Origin: Plasmopara viticola
Taxonomy: Eukaryota; Oomycota; Peronosporomycetes; Peronosporales; Peronosporaceae
DNA length: 64,000 nt
Reading direction: 5' to 3'
Assembly (NCBI GenBank): GCA_001695595.3
Contig: MBPM02000071.1
Coordinates: 124,001 to 188,000 of the forward strand
Shown piece by piece: positions 1-10,848 of the stretch (positions are counted from its first letter, which is position 1; each line of letters starts with the position of its first letter). A model generated the notes under the pieces. That model was given only the letters and a program-made list of their open reading frames with translations, was not told where the DNA came from and did not search any database. The position numbers and the translations under genes are program-made.

Positions 1-1864
1 CTATTTCGTCTTTGCTGTTCGTTGAGACAATTTGAACAAGCCACTTTATTAATTTATGAAGTGGTCCCTTGATATGGTTCAATTTAGTCAATGAATATAT
101 CCATGACGTTCACGACAAGCGTGAGCACTAAAAAATGGTCGGTATTAGCTATTTCTCCAACGCAAAACGCTTTAGTGATGGGTGAGTGCCCACCGATTGG
201 CCCGGCTTTCCAATCAAGATAATGTGAACGCAACGTGCATACGATTATTTCACCAATTAGGCCGCCTTAATATTTAGTCCAAAAGCGAAATTCTAAATCT
301 ATATTTGCCAACGATAGAAGCCTACAGCTTCACCGGCTTGCACACAAAATTAGGCGCTTTTGCCGAGGATCTGCTGCCTGAGCTTTATACACCGACCATA
401 CTTTGTCGCGCTTTAACGCCATGACGCACTCAAGCTGCAAGGGTGGTGCAATTTGCTCGTCCTACATACGCTGGAAGAAGCTTTAACCAATCCTTTAGAC
501 TTGATTAGGGTTTGAGTTGTCAACCTACGCACGCGGGGGTGGGATTGGCTGCAAGTACTGACAGGAAAGGCAGGGCCGCATAACATCTTGCACAGAGGAT
601 TCGTGCGTGAAGATCTTTGATCTTCCGGCGAGCGCCCATTCCCTTATTTCGGCCTTGAGCGTTCAATCGATTGCTGTTTATTGGCTAGATGAAGCTACCC
701 TCGCTATGGCAAAGAGCTACTTGCCATTCATCACGCAAAAGAATAGGTTTAAGTGCATCGGGGAAGAGAGGTTCCGTGCTGAATATAAGCTTGATGAGAA
801 CATTCGGACAGGGCACACTATAAGCTGGCTTACCTCGGCAGCGTCTTTTCTTACGAACAAATTTGCCGGTAAAATTTAAGAAATGCTAGTTCAGAGGCTT
901 TTCATTGCAAGGTTTCAAAATCGAGTAATTAACGTATGACAACGATCACAATTGCACATTATGAGAGTGCCGACGGTCTGCTCCACTTACAAACCGTACA
1001 AGGAAATCCACCCAGGACATTACTATTGCAATTTCTGGAGACACCCATTAGAGCCACAAGATAGCGCTTTGCCAATTTTATAGCGTATTGGTGACCGCTG
1101 ATGTACAAGTGGGTGACTAAAAAGATGAGGACTTGTGCATTCTTTCAGGTTATCAAGCCCACCGCTTACACATCGGATTCTTCAAAAATCCTACCAATCC
1201 TGGCTAAAAACTGCGATCGCTAAGCCCGACTTAGACTTTGACTTATTCGAATTAAAGTCAAGGTCAAATTTGATATGAAAATGGGCCTATGCGTCTCGCA
1301 TATGTACCAATTAGTATAAATAATCACGGAGCATGTAGACTCATGATGGTTTTTGCATTTCATAGCCTTTCGGTCACAAACATACCGGACAGAGACCCGC
1401 AATTTGCCCCGCTACACTTTGGCAATTGATACTCCATCTATTTGGAGCCCGTTAGTTGATATCTACTCGAAGGACACATGGTTGGACGGGATGGGCTAAC
1501 AGTGTATCAGGAACGCCTTACACAGTATGTGCACTAAAGCACCTTGTTTGTGAGCCGATAATGTAATTACAGTTGAGACATCGACTCGCGCATGTACAAA
1601 TTTTAAAACCTTTCATATAAAAACCAAAATACCCCCATGTTTCTGTTGAATTTTCAAAGCGCGAATAGTTTTTTTAAAAAAAAAGGAGGGAGGCTCCAAA
1701 ACCCACGTCATTAGCCTGAGATCGCTTTCCTTACAAAGCAACACCTGACTTTGCAAAAAGTCGATTAAATGTATTTAGCGGGACAAGAAATTCAATCTCT
1801 ACACCCAAGAAAATAGAAGGAATTTTCATAGAGTAATGGAAGTGCATTTTTGATCTCATTAATT
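1..1864. other. Gene-poor spacer, no supported gene
   Basis: I see no protein-coding exon here that I can defend. The few open frames are under 100 codons, mostly begin at non-ATG codons, and lack recognisable motifs or splice partners. Base composition is AT-leaning, like the other spacers in the window. Short poly-A/T runs are present near 1670-1685. Confidence 0.6.
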
Positions 1865-2213
1865 ACCGCGATAAAGTATTGTATTGTATTACGTTATCGC
1901 GTTGCCAAGTTATGCACGTGTTAGGCACTATGGCTAGTCCACGGCATAGAGTGGTGTCCGCATACGTCGGGTCTCGTTTGGCGGGCAGTGCAGCCAGCAC
2001 CGAGGCCGTGAGGGTCTTCCATTATTTTGTGTAGTTCTGCCTTGGTAAGAGCCTAGGTGGCCTGGTGCTGGAGACCGTTGCGTCGAGTGTGAGACTCGTT
2101 AGAAACCTGCAGATGCCCGAGAGCACCTGCCCGAAGCGCGCGAGCATTTAGCCCCCGCGCTTGGAAGGAGGGCGTCACCCCAACCTTTTCCGAAAACCGC
2201 GATAAAGTATTGT
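1865..2213 (-). mobile_element. 5'-truncated SINE copy with 18-bp target-site duplication
   Basis: Positions 1883-2195 match most of the body of the element at 24853-25271 with only scattered differences. The copy is flanked by a perfect direct repeat, accgcgataaagtattgt, at 1865-1882 and 2196-2213, the expected footprint of target-primed retroposition. On the minus strand the element ends in a short pentamer tail (ATACA-type units), so it is oriented on the minus strand and its 5' end lies near 2195. The tRNA-like head found in the other copy is missing, which is typical of 5' truncation during reverse transcription. It encodes no protein and depends on a LINE for movement. Confidence 0.85.
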
Positions 2214-5200
2214 CAGATATTAGTCAAAGGTAGGATTGGTAGGTACGAAATTCCAAAAAAAACATATACAATGTTTGTTTCACCGGATTTATCACTGTCT
2301 TAAAATGACGTGAAACGGCGAACTGTATCACCTTTTAAGAGCGTTGTTGACGCATCCGAATGTATGCGAGATATCTTTATAGGTATTTCGATCCTCAGGA
2401 TTATGAGCCTTATATAAGATGAGACCTTCTCCCAGCACCTTTTCAAATATTGCGTCCAAGCTCGACCTTATACTCAAAATGTTCGTTTAGTGGCTAAACG
2501 TATTCATAATCGTCATTGTATCGACCATAAGGCTGAAAGGACGCGTGCCTAAAAGGTGTTCGTGTGTTAAATGGCCGAATAATCCTGGATTTAATAACTT
2601 GGATAACTTACGCCAAGAGACGCGACGATCGGCTTGACTGTTAAGCTTTGGTTCACATAAAACAAAGAAAAGATTCTCTTTTTGATGACTTCTATACGTC
2701 TGGGTCTCCTCATCGAATCCGCGGCCTAGACCCCAAGGCACCGCTCTTGCAGTCTAATGTGCGCACACTCGGTCACAAAAGCATTCCTACATCACATAGA
2801 AAAGGCGCGAAGCCGAGGTGGAATTGGTCCTTTTTTGTGCGTTCTGACCGCCAAGGCCAACGACACTTCCAAGTTCGCCATACATTGAAGCGGCAGGACT
2901 CTTGTAAGTGCGAGGTGCTTCTTTTGAGATGGCGCGGTTATTCTAGCCTACCGAGCTCGTAGTACCGCTGATCAGCTTTAGCACGCCAACCCTTCACCAA
3001 AGGTTGCTGCGATATAGATTCGGAAGCAAGGGGCATTGTGCATATAATCTGTGGTCTACTATTTATTTCGTTTTGTAAGATGAAAATGACTTCATGTTCG
3101 TGCTTGAAGTTTTTGTTTCTAGAGCCTGGCTGTGCATTATGTCGAAGCAGAGGCACTTCGAAGGTGATCTGTCTCCGACCGACCAAGTGCGCAAAATGTT
3201 ACTCAAAACTCTTAATTGTAGGTGAAAAAAAATCATTTAAGATGGTCGAACTTCGGATTGTATTACCGTATTGATACACTTAATCTCTGAGGCCAAACGT
3301 TGTGTCAGCTCAACGATGTTGCAAAAGTCGGAGAGCTGCCACCTTTTTTGCGATAACTGTATCGCTTCAAAAACGTCGTCGTAGATTTTAAATTTTGCTG
3401 TTTTTGCGGGTGGAAAATTTCTGCCGAGAAGCACGCAGCGCATCCGTCATTTTCATCGCCCGAGAGACTCCTCCGGACTACTTGTAGTTAGAGCAATAGG
3501 CTCACGTTTCTAGCCACACCAAAAAAACATGGCTCATCCAGCGTCTTTCTTGCCTATAAGGCTCTTAAGCGGACGAAAGTTTTGAGGCTCGCCGTCCATT
3601 ATCCAGGTTTGAAACATAGCCTTAGGCGCAGAGGCCGGATTTTTGCAAAGGCTTCTTAAGATCTTACGCGAGCTGGCTTACCTATTTAAGCATGAGCCGG
3701 CCAACTCGCAGCCTTCTTTGCGTCATCATCGGGACCATACTGACCGTTTATTGAAAGGCAGGAAGTAATGGTCAACGTCATATCTCTCTTATTGGATAGA
3801 ATTCCAGCAAATTTGAGAAAATTTAACGGATTCTTACATAAAGCCGTGTTTTAGTTTTTACACTGGCTTTCCCGCCGCCGCTACGTAAAGACAACTATCA
3901 GCGTTTCAAGTTGCCCCTCCAAGAAGAAGCATTAATAGAATGGCGGCTATTGTAGATCCGGAACCTCATCGGTATATGCAGCAATCTTATCTCGAGGGAA
4001 ACCGAATCAGATATGGTCACTGTTTGAGATACAGAGTTCAAATTATTTCATACGGTGAGCTATCGCATGAACAAAGAAGGGCGCATTGCAACAAATATAT
4101 GAGTCTTTGAACAGCAATTTGTTGTAGTAAACGGCTGTTCAGAGAGACATCGTATATCTTCTTGTACAACATCTCGGTTTAAGATGATTTGTAACTCGTC
4201 ACAGCGTAGACCATTTGCTTTTTCCGTTTGACATAACACCGCATATTAGTAGCTTCTTCGGTAATCAAAGGACAAGATTGACCTATATGGACGACCGGCT
4301 GCCAGTACTGGCAGGTCGCTAGCGGGTTAGTTACAGGCTTGACGCTCTAGCAGTACTCACAAATCTATGTTTGACCACTCTCGTGTACATGTAGGGCACT
4401 TAAATGGTGTGGAAATCGAGAAAAAGGCCTTTTTCGGCACATGCAATTGCTATTTGGGTTAGCGTGTGTCTTTACAATTAAATCGTATTGAAGGTTTTTG
4501 GTTTCGGATTAAAACCTCGCCTGGAATTGCCGGACCCACTCTACAATAAAAGACGGCCTGGATACTAAGCGCGATACAACTGCGATCGCTGTCAGAGTTA
4601 ACTACATATCTTTGGCATCCAAACCGCTATAAAAAAATTGCGCTAACAACTCGAGATTGGCAACTATTTGAGATGCCTGACGTGACCGTCCGTCAATACT
4701 ATACTTATGCTTGCCGTTTGTTAGTCTTGGTCTGCGCGAAAGAGCCTCGGCAAGATTTTTGAGCACAATCTTTTTCTAGACATACTGCTCACGATTGCCG
4801 AGACCGAGATGAACGATGTTTTAGTTGTCTGAGCGATGTCTTAGCCAGGATGCTTGTAATAAGCGCAAAACTTATAATTTTGGGAAAAAACAGCCAAATT
4901 GCGATTTTTAAATACAAGTGAAACGTATCTAATGCTTTACCCAGGGTATATAAATGACATCGGGCTTTGATGAGCGAGGAAGTGCCTGTATGGAATAAAG
5001 TGACTCACTCATGACCGCATTTTTCAAGGTGCAGCAACGCGCGACCGATTACGTAGCTAAAAACTGCTATTGCCTGGTGTTGCAAAATTTCGTAGGTCAA
5101 TCTCATGCATAACGCTTCTATTTAGCGGAAATCAAGATGGTAGACAAAACTTGAAAAGATTGTAAACATAGAGATATGCCTGACACTTGAGCTCATTCAG

Positions 5201-8200
5201 GGTCTCTAAGCCCAGATGCAACGACTTATTCTCTGAGGACATTTACATACATCTTTGTTCTGATCGGAGAATAAAGTTCTTTTCACTAAAGGAGTTTGCA
5301 TCCGTAATAACATCACTTCTTACATCTTTTCGAGCTTTGACTTAGCTAAGAGCTCAGATGATTTAATTTCATTCAAGTTCAGTACGTCTGACATCGCTGA
5401 CAGTGCTTAAAATTTGACGCGCGTGGTGCGACACGACGCCTAGTGTAATTGTCACTCGTATGTCGTGGGTACTTAGACTGACAAAAAAAATATCTTCTTG
5501 ATTTGAGTACATGTATGTGAATTTCGTTTTGATAAGGAGTCACCGTAATACTAAGGGGTCGACTTCGTATCTCGTTCCGTCTTCTTCTTTTGTGAAGATG
5601 GTATACCGGGTATGAGTGGAGCTTTGCCCACTGTGATTTCAGGGCCCAACTTAAAATCCGGCTTGGGGAACTTTGTTGCTGGTACTATGTTGCCTACTTG
5701 TGGCACTAATTCGACCAAATTGCGGTATTTCTAGCGTCTACGGCAGCCATTGCTACTCGCTTTACTTAGTTGCTGCCAAAATGACTTGAGTCTGGATGTG
5801 TTGTGGTAAAAAAAGCCAGTGCAATAGATCGACTGGTAAGATAAGGCCACACACACCCGATTCCTCCCAGCAGAGTGTTGGTGTGCCATGTTCCCACCAA
5901 TGTTTGTATAATGCTTATTTGAAGAGAACCTGTGCTTGAGGTAGATCTAAATGTACTGGTATCTCGTTCTCTTTAGCTTCCTTTTTGGTCAAGAACCGTT
6001 CTCAGATTCACGGCACGACTCAAGGAGCGTCTAAAACTTAGTCAGTCCGAAATCACATATTTTCGGTGCTCGCTCAGATCAGAGTTCGGTGGACCACAAC
6101 AATCATACAAATTGCAAAAGAAAAAAATATTAGCGCCAAAAGATACTAAGACTCAGAAAGGCTTCATGTATCGTATGCTTGCGTGTACAGCCGGCAGTTT
6201 ACCATAATTGGTACCTCGTTCGAAGATTGCCAAGCTCTCACCAGTCAACGCTGCTAAGGTCTTGCCGAGAACACACACACCTTTCATCTTAAATTTTCCC
6301 TTTGTAAACACCTAGCCTCAACTGGTGACCAAAACGTTTTTGGCTTGAGGCCGCGACTTCTGCTAGCGACGCTTCATAGCCCTTGGGCGAGACGGAAGGG
6401 CACCCTCCGGGACAAGCACAAATCACGTGCGCTTATTTTTTTGTAGCCAAAGCAACGAATATTGCTTTGTTTAGCATTGCTTAAGTTTGTCAAACCTAAC
6501 CAGCCCATACTCACCACCACTACTTCACTGCCACAAACTGTTCACTCACGGTATCAAAAAAAATATATGTGGCTGAGATTCTTGTATATGGCAGTTTTGA
6601 ATCTTCTTTAGACAGTTGCTGCCTACTCAAGTGGAAGGCGGGCCCACCCAAAAACCTTCCATGAGCACGGTTGTTCGGGTTGTGGCACCTCTTTAGCGAA
6701 GACCAAGAAGTGACTGGTAAAAATGGTTTCGAAGCGGATCACAGACAAGCAAATCGTTGGTATCATTATCAGCTCGATATCACCATTCACCGATCGATTG
6801 GCTTGACTCTCAAAGATGCAGAAGGTAGCTTTATATAACAGACCTTGCTTCACCTCAAGCAGAAGTGAAAAAGAAAAAAAAGCAACTTACTTGACATTGC
6901 AAGCGTTTCTTTACTAGAAGAGTTGGCATCGATTCTACATGTGCGGATGATATTTTTCGATAAATCGATCTGATCTTGACTATCTTGGCTACAGGAAAAT
7001 GGTTACCTTTATCGGCTCTAATGCTATACTTCTTAATTATCAGATAGAGGTGCATAATAAAACGAATGCTACATTTTTGGTATCTCTACCCTGATTGGAA
7101 ATTATACGAACAATTATTGTCAATTTGGGAACTGTAATTTTACATCGATAATACTGACCACGACAGGGCTTGAAACAAAGTCACTGAGTGCGTATTGAGG
7201 AGCGATCTTTCGTGTTCGGATTGGTGCATAGACCCTCAATTGATTAAGTTCTAATTTCGGCGTTTAAAAATAAGCACTTGGTTCCACATCGATCTCCATA
7301 ACTGCTATGTTCTGTGGGTGCATCTCATGTACTGCAATGGCTATCACACCTGGCCGACTTTTATAAACGACTGTCTTTCGTCTAATGCAATGCCTCAGCT
7401 TTTTTGCTTCTTTATCAAGGACGGCAGCCCATGCAGTGACTTGTGTTCGTTGCGATTGTAGATGGTGAGTTTCGTCATAGTTGCCTTCATTCCGCAACAT
7501 GTAGACTTTTAGAATCTTCGTAGCTTCCGCTGGATTTTATATTTAGTCAAAGGATAAAAAAGAACATTTTCTAATCCATGCCGAGTGATTATAATATCCT
7601 TGCATTCGAAATCAGAAATCAGTGTATTAAAGTAAATATCTACATCCGCTGAAAGAGTAGCTAAATTTTTACATCCAAGAGGTCGTAACTTCGACCGCGG
7701 CGTACGACTCCTTTAAGTGGATCAACAACTTCTTCTATCATAAATTTCAGTTTTGCGTTGCTCTTCTTGCAAATATATGAGCATTCCACTCACATTAAGC
7801 TTTTTTGTTGATCTCCAGACTCATTACATAAATTTTCTTCGTTTTGGTGATAAAAGCAGTTTAAGTAGCCCTTAAAGCTTTAACTGCCCAAAATGCACTT
7901 CGTTTTGATTGCAGCGTCGATAAACACATAAAACAAACAAAGTTCCGGCTTCCTTCTGAGCTGATCAAGTTTCTTTTGAGAAATTTCAAATACTTTTTAG
8001 CCTTTTGATGTTTTAAGTAGGTCACTCCACCCCATTTTGAAGGTCCTGTTGTCTCGCGTATTGACTGTATTGCTTAATGCTTTGCTTCTTGACATCCGTC
8101 GCATTGATAAAAGTAGCACCTCGGCAAAGCGATAAATGTGAAGGAGCACTATGATTATTAAGTAGCGCAAAGATAGTTTTAATTATCATTAGCGCGGCCT

Positions 8201-8332
8201 GATCGAACCAGTCGGACTGATGACAGATTCGATATGGCTCGGTTTACATATTCAGGTAGCAATTCTCGATACAGTATAATGGAACACCATGGATCCAGGT
8301 CTTTCATGAGTGACTGTTGCTCGAGAATTGTC
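2214..8332. other. Gene-poor spacer, no supported gene
   Basis: About 6 kb without a supportable gene. Open frames of 60-105 codons occur on both strands (for example around 2490-2960 and 7264-7500), but they overlap each other, have no family motif I recognise and no convincing splice partners. The stretch is probably old mobile-element debris mutated beyond visual recognition, which is inference. An imperfect inverted repeat of the type ctcggcaa...ttgccgag lies around 4745-4805 and could form a hairpin, but I cannot assign it a role. Confidence 0.55.
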
Positions 8333-8439
8333 TACCGGATTCAGTATTATCCGCTCATCCTCATTTACTTGGTAATTTGATTCGAGTACCGGATTCAGTA
8401 TTATCCGCTCATCCTCATTACTTGGTAATTTGATTCGAG
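8333..8439. repeat. Tandem duplication, about 54 bp x 2
   Basis: The unit starting taccggattcagtattatcc occurs at 8333-8386 and again immediately afterwards at 8387-8439. The second copy is one T shorter inside a T-run. Apart from that length change the two copies look identical, so the duplication is recent relative to the surrounding decayed sequence. On the minus strand both units stay open and read as part of a short peptide, but no gene can be supported. Confidence 0.9.
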
Positions 8440-8947
8440 TAGAGCCGTAGGAAACAACATAATCTGCAATTAATTTTATATATCCTCAGTATTTCTTTCA
8501 ATTGTACCTTCCTACGCCATATCTTGTTCATGGCGATTCTCTTATAGATAAAAATATGAATACCAGTCTGCTTCTATATTCAGCTAAAGGAGAAGAAGCT
8601 CTTTGGAAGTGGTCAAGTCTTTTTGTTAACTGAACGTCGGTGAGTTTATCAATACGGATGATCAAGTTTAAGACTTGCCAAATTTCTTAATGTACATTAG
8701 AAATCAAATAATTTGCATATTCGCTTTCCTTGGCCTTCGAGTCGTTCGTCAAAGAAAGCTTATATAAACACCGATCGGAAAAGTATACCTTGCTTATTGT
8801 AAATCGACTTAAACCACGGATGGCATCGAACCACGGATGTATTTAAGCCATGTTATTACAATTGATGCTACGGCTCAGCTAGATAGAAGTGAGGGGTGTA
8901 CCTTAAATGGGCTAATAACATCATGTTCCAGCGCGAAAGATCTATAA

Positions 8948-10370
8948 TTATGATTTAATGTTCACTCCGCCATTGCTGATTGGATTCGCGCGGCACTGAA
9001 GTGTGGCAATGGCAACGTTTTCAAACTCGATGTCTCTATAGCTGCGCTTAAGTTGTTGTTCCCACAGCTGAGTTCCAAAACAATATTCGTGCTCACATAA
9101 AATACAGTCTTCAGTGTGTTGAGAAGCAGAATGCAGAGCCTTTTTACCCTTCGATGCTGTCCAACAGCTCGAGAACAACTCTTTTAAATGGAGACAGATA
9201 CTCGAACAATGCATCGTTCTTTTCATCGGCTGTTTATTATCCTCCACGTGGCGCCACGATTGCTAATAGTGGTCTAATTCTTTACTCGTTCAACGGCTTC
9301 TGCGTACCTTACCTCATCCTGGCCTTATTTCGAAAACATTTCTGCCTTTACTTCCATGGTAATCAAATGGCACGTGGTACTTTTGTTTCCGGCGGTGCGA
9401 CTGCTAATACAAACATGGAAGCATATTAGTAGACTTGCTCTAGATCAAACTTGTTGATCTCCACCCGATGCTCAAGCAGCCAATTATATTGACTAGTCCT
9501 TAGATTCGCTTTTGCTCCCGCTTCAATCAGAGCTCGTCTTATCCTGGTGATGGTTTTCTGGTTAGTGACAAATACCACGCTTGCATTCGGCGATGTATCT
9601 TATGTGATAGTTGTGGCTTCATCTATCGATAACTCCATTGCTAGTGTACTAGCTGCATCGACGAAATGTAACATTGCTTGGTCAATATGTAAAGACGGTT
9701 GATGAAACATACTTAATTTCACCACCGCTAGCTATATGTTTCTTTTGTTCATTTTGAAAATCCAAAGGCCATTATATCAAAAAAAATTGTTCAATTGTTG
9801 CTACGCACAGTGGCTCTACCAACGCGCTGGTGAGATTACGCAATCGACTCAACTCGACGCTCCTTTAATATTCGGCTATCTGATTCAGTTTGAAACGCGA
9901 TGTTTGCTTTTGTCGCTGCTCAGAAGTTACAAAGCCCATTTGACACTGCCCCTTGATCAGGTTGGTCTATTTGCACCTTCAATACTCGCTTTAGTTCGAT
10001 GGTAGCTCTCACGACGATGACTTCCATACCAACGAAATTGTTGAAATGTATGCTACTGCGGCGATTTATCTCCGGGACAGGCGAATCGACTTCTTGACTT
10101 CCAAACATGATCGCTAATCAATTGTAATCACATCGTCGATAAGATGTGGCTGACTAAGAAGGACATTCATTTACACCCAGGAAATGGATGCTGGCTGCCA
10201 GGGTTTGAATTCTTGCTAATGTGCAAAAGCGGTCGCCTGCCAAGTGAGGCTCTTACTTTTTGCTGCTTACTTAGTCCGCAAATTGATCCACGATAATAAT
10301 TTCTTTTTGATAGGGTACTAGGCAGGTCTATCGATACCATGATTTTAATACTCCTTCGCATGTTGGTCAA
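8948..10370 (-). mobile_element. Degenerate retroelement-like stretch (possibly Ty1/copia pol)
   Basis: Minus-strand peptide fragments here weakly resemble copia-type polyprotein. Near 10,270 a C-x2-S-K-Q-Q-K-x-R segment looks like the GAG-pre-integrase Cys/Lys/Arg motif. Near 9,030-9,080 a G-T-Q-L-W-E-Q-Q-L stretch followed by acidic residues resembles the RNase H region. The order on the minus strand (pre-integrase first, RNase H last) is right for copia, but only about 1.4 kb separates them and every frame carries several stops. I see no LTRs or catalytic motifs, so the family assignment is an inference; it could be another decayed gene. Confidence 0.28.
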
Positions 10371-10476
10371 ATGAAGGCATGTGCGGAACCTGGAGATTAA
10401 AAGCGGACCTCTTTCGCACTAGGTAAAAATGGTGCCGACATAACTCAACAAGAGTTCGAAGATAGGAGATTTAGCT

Positions 10477-10848
10477 CTACTCTCTCCTTGATAAATTACG
10501 AAAAATTGCCGATGTGATGTAACGGTATATAATACTCGTATGATACCGCAGCTGTAATAAATCATTCGACCCCTTTACTGACACAAACGCGTCAATGCTC
10601 ACACCCGTAGCTGTACCCTCGATGCGATAAATGTAGAAACGGTTCTCAAGAGCCCGGCAACTATTGTTAGGGCTCGTGTAGCTCGCTTGGTAGCAAATTT
10701 TATCCTCAAATTCTTGAAGTAGCTGAGCTGTACTATTGCACGAAACGAGCTGGTCACCGACATTGCAAACGAAGTTGGCACAACTGTAGTCGTCATTGCC
10801 CATGACATTTACCCAGGGTACACACTTGCTATTCTCGCCATCAGGCAC
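10477..10848 (-). pseudogene. Cys-rich ORF fragment feeding the 976-bp tandem array
   Basis: A minus-strand frame reads about 123 codons with six regularly spaced cysteines (C-V-P-W, C-A-N-F-V-C, S-C-N-S, I-C-Y, S-C-R), which looks like part of an extracellular disulphide-bonded domain. The frame has no ATG: it opens after an in-frame TGA and its apparent first codon is GTG, so it is a fragment or a lone exon. Its first half falls inside the first unit of the tandem array and is repeated at 11496-11825 and 12472-12801. In those copies the frame is cut and joined to a second copy of the DDYSCANFVCNV segment. I do not recognise the family, and expression is doubtful. Confidence 0.45.

Noticed and set aside
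607..879. 90-codon plus-strand open frame as a gene
   Set aside because: It starts at GTG, lacks motifs and splice partners, and lies in decayed AT-rich DNA; chance open frames of this size are expected.
4740..4811. Inverted repeat as a transposon end or hairpin RNA
   Set aside because: Pairing is imperfect and no transposase, duplication or second end was found.
8948..10370. Confident Ty1/copia annotation
   Set aside because: Only weak local resemblance, with many stops and no catalytic motifs or LTRs; kept as a low-confidence feature.
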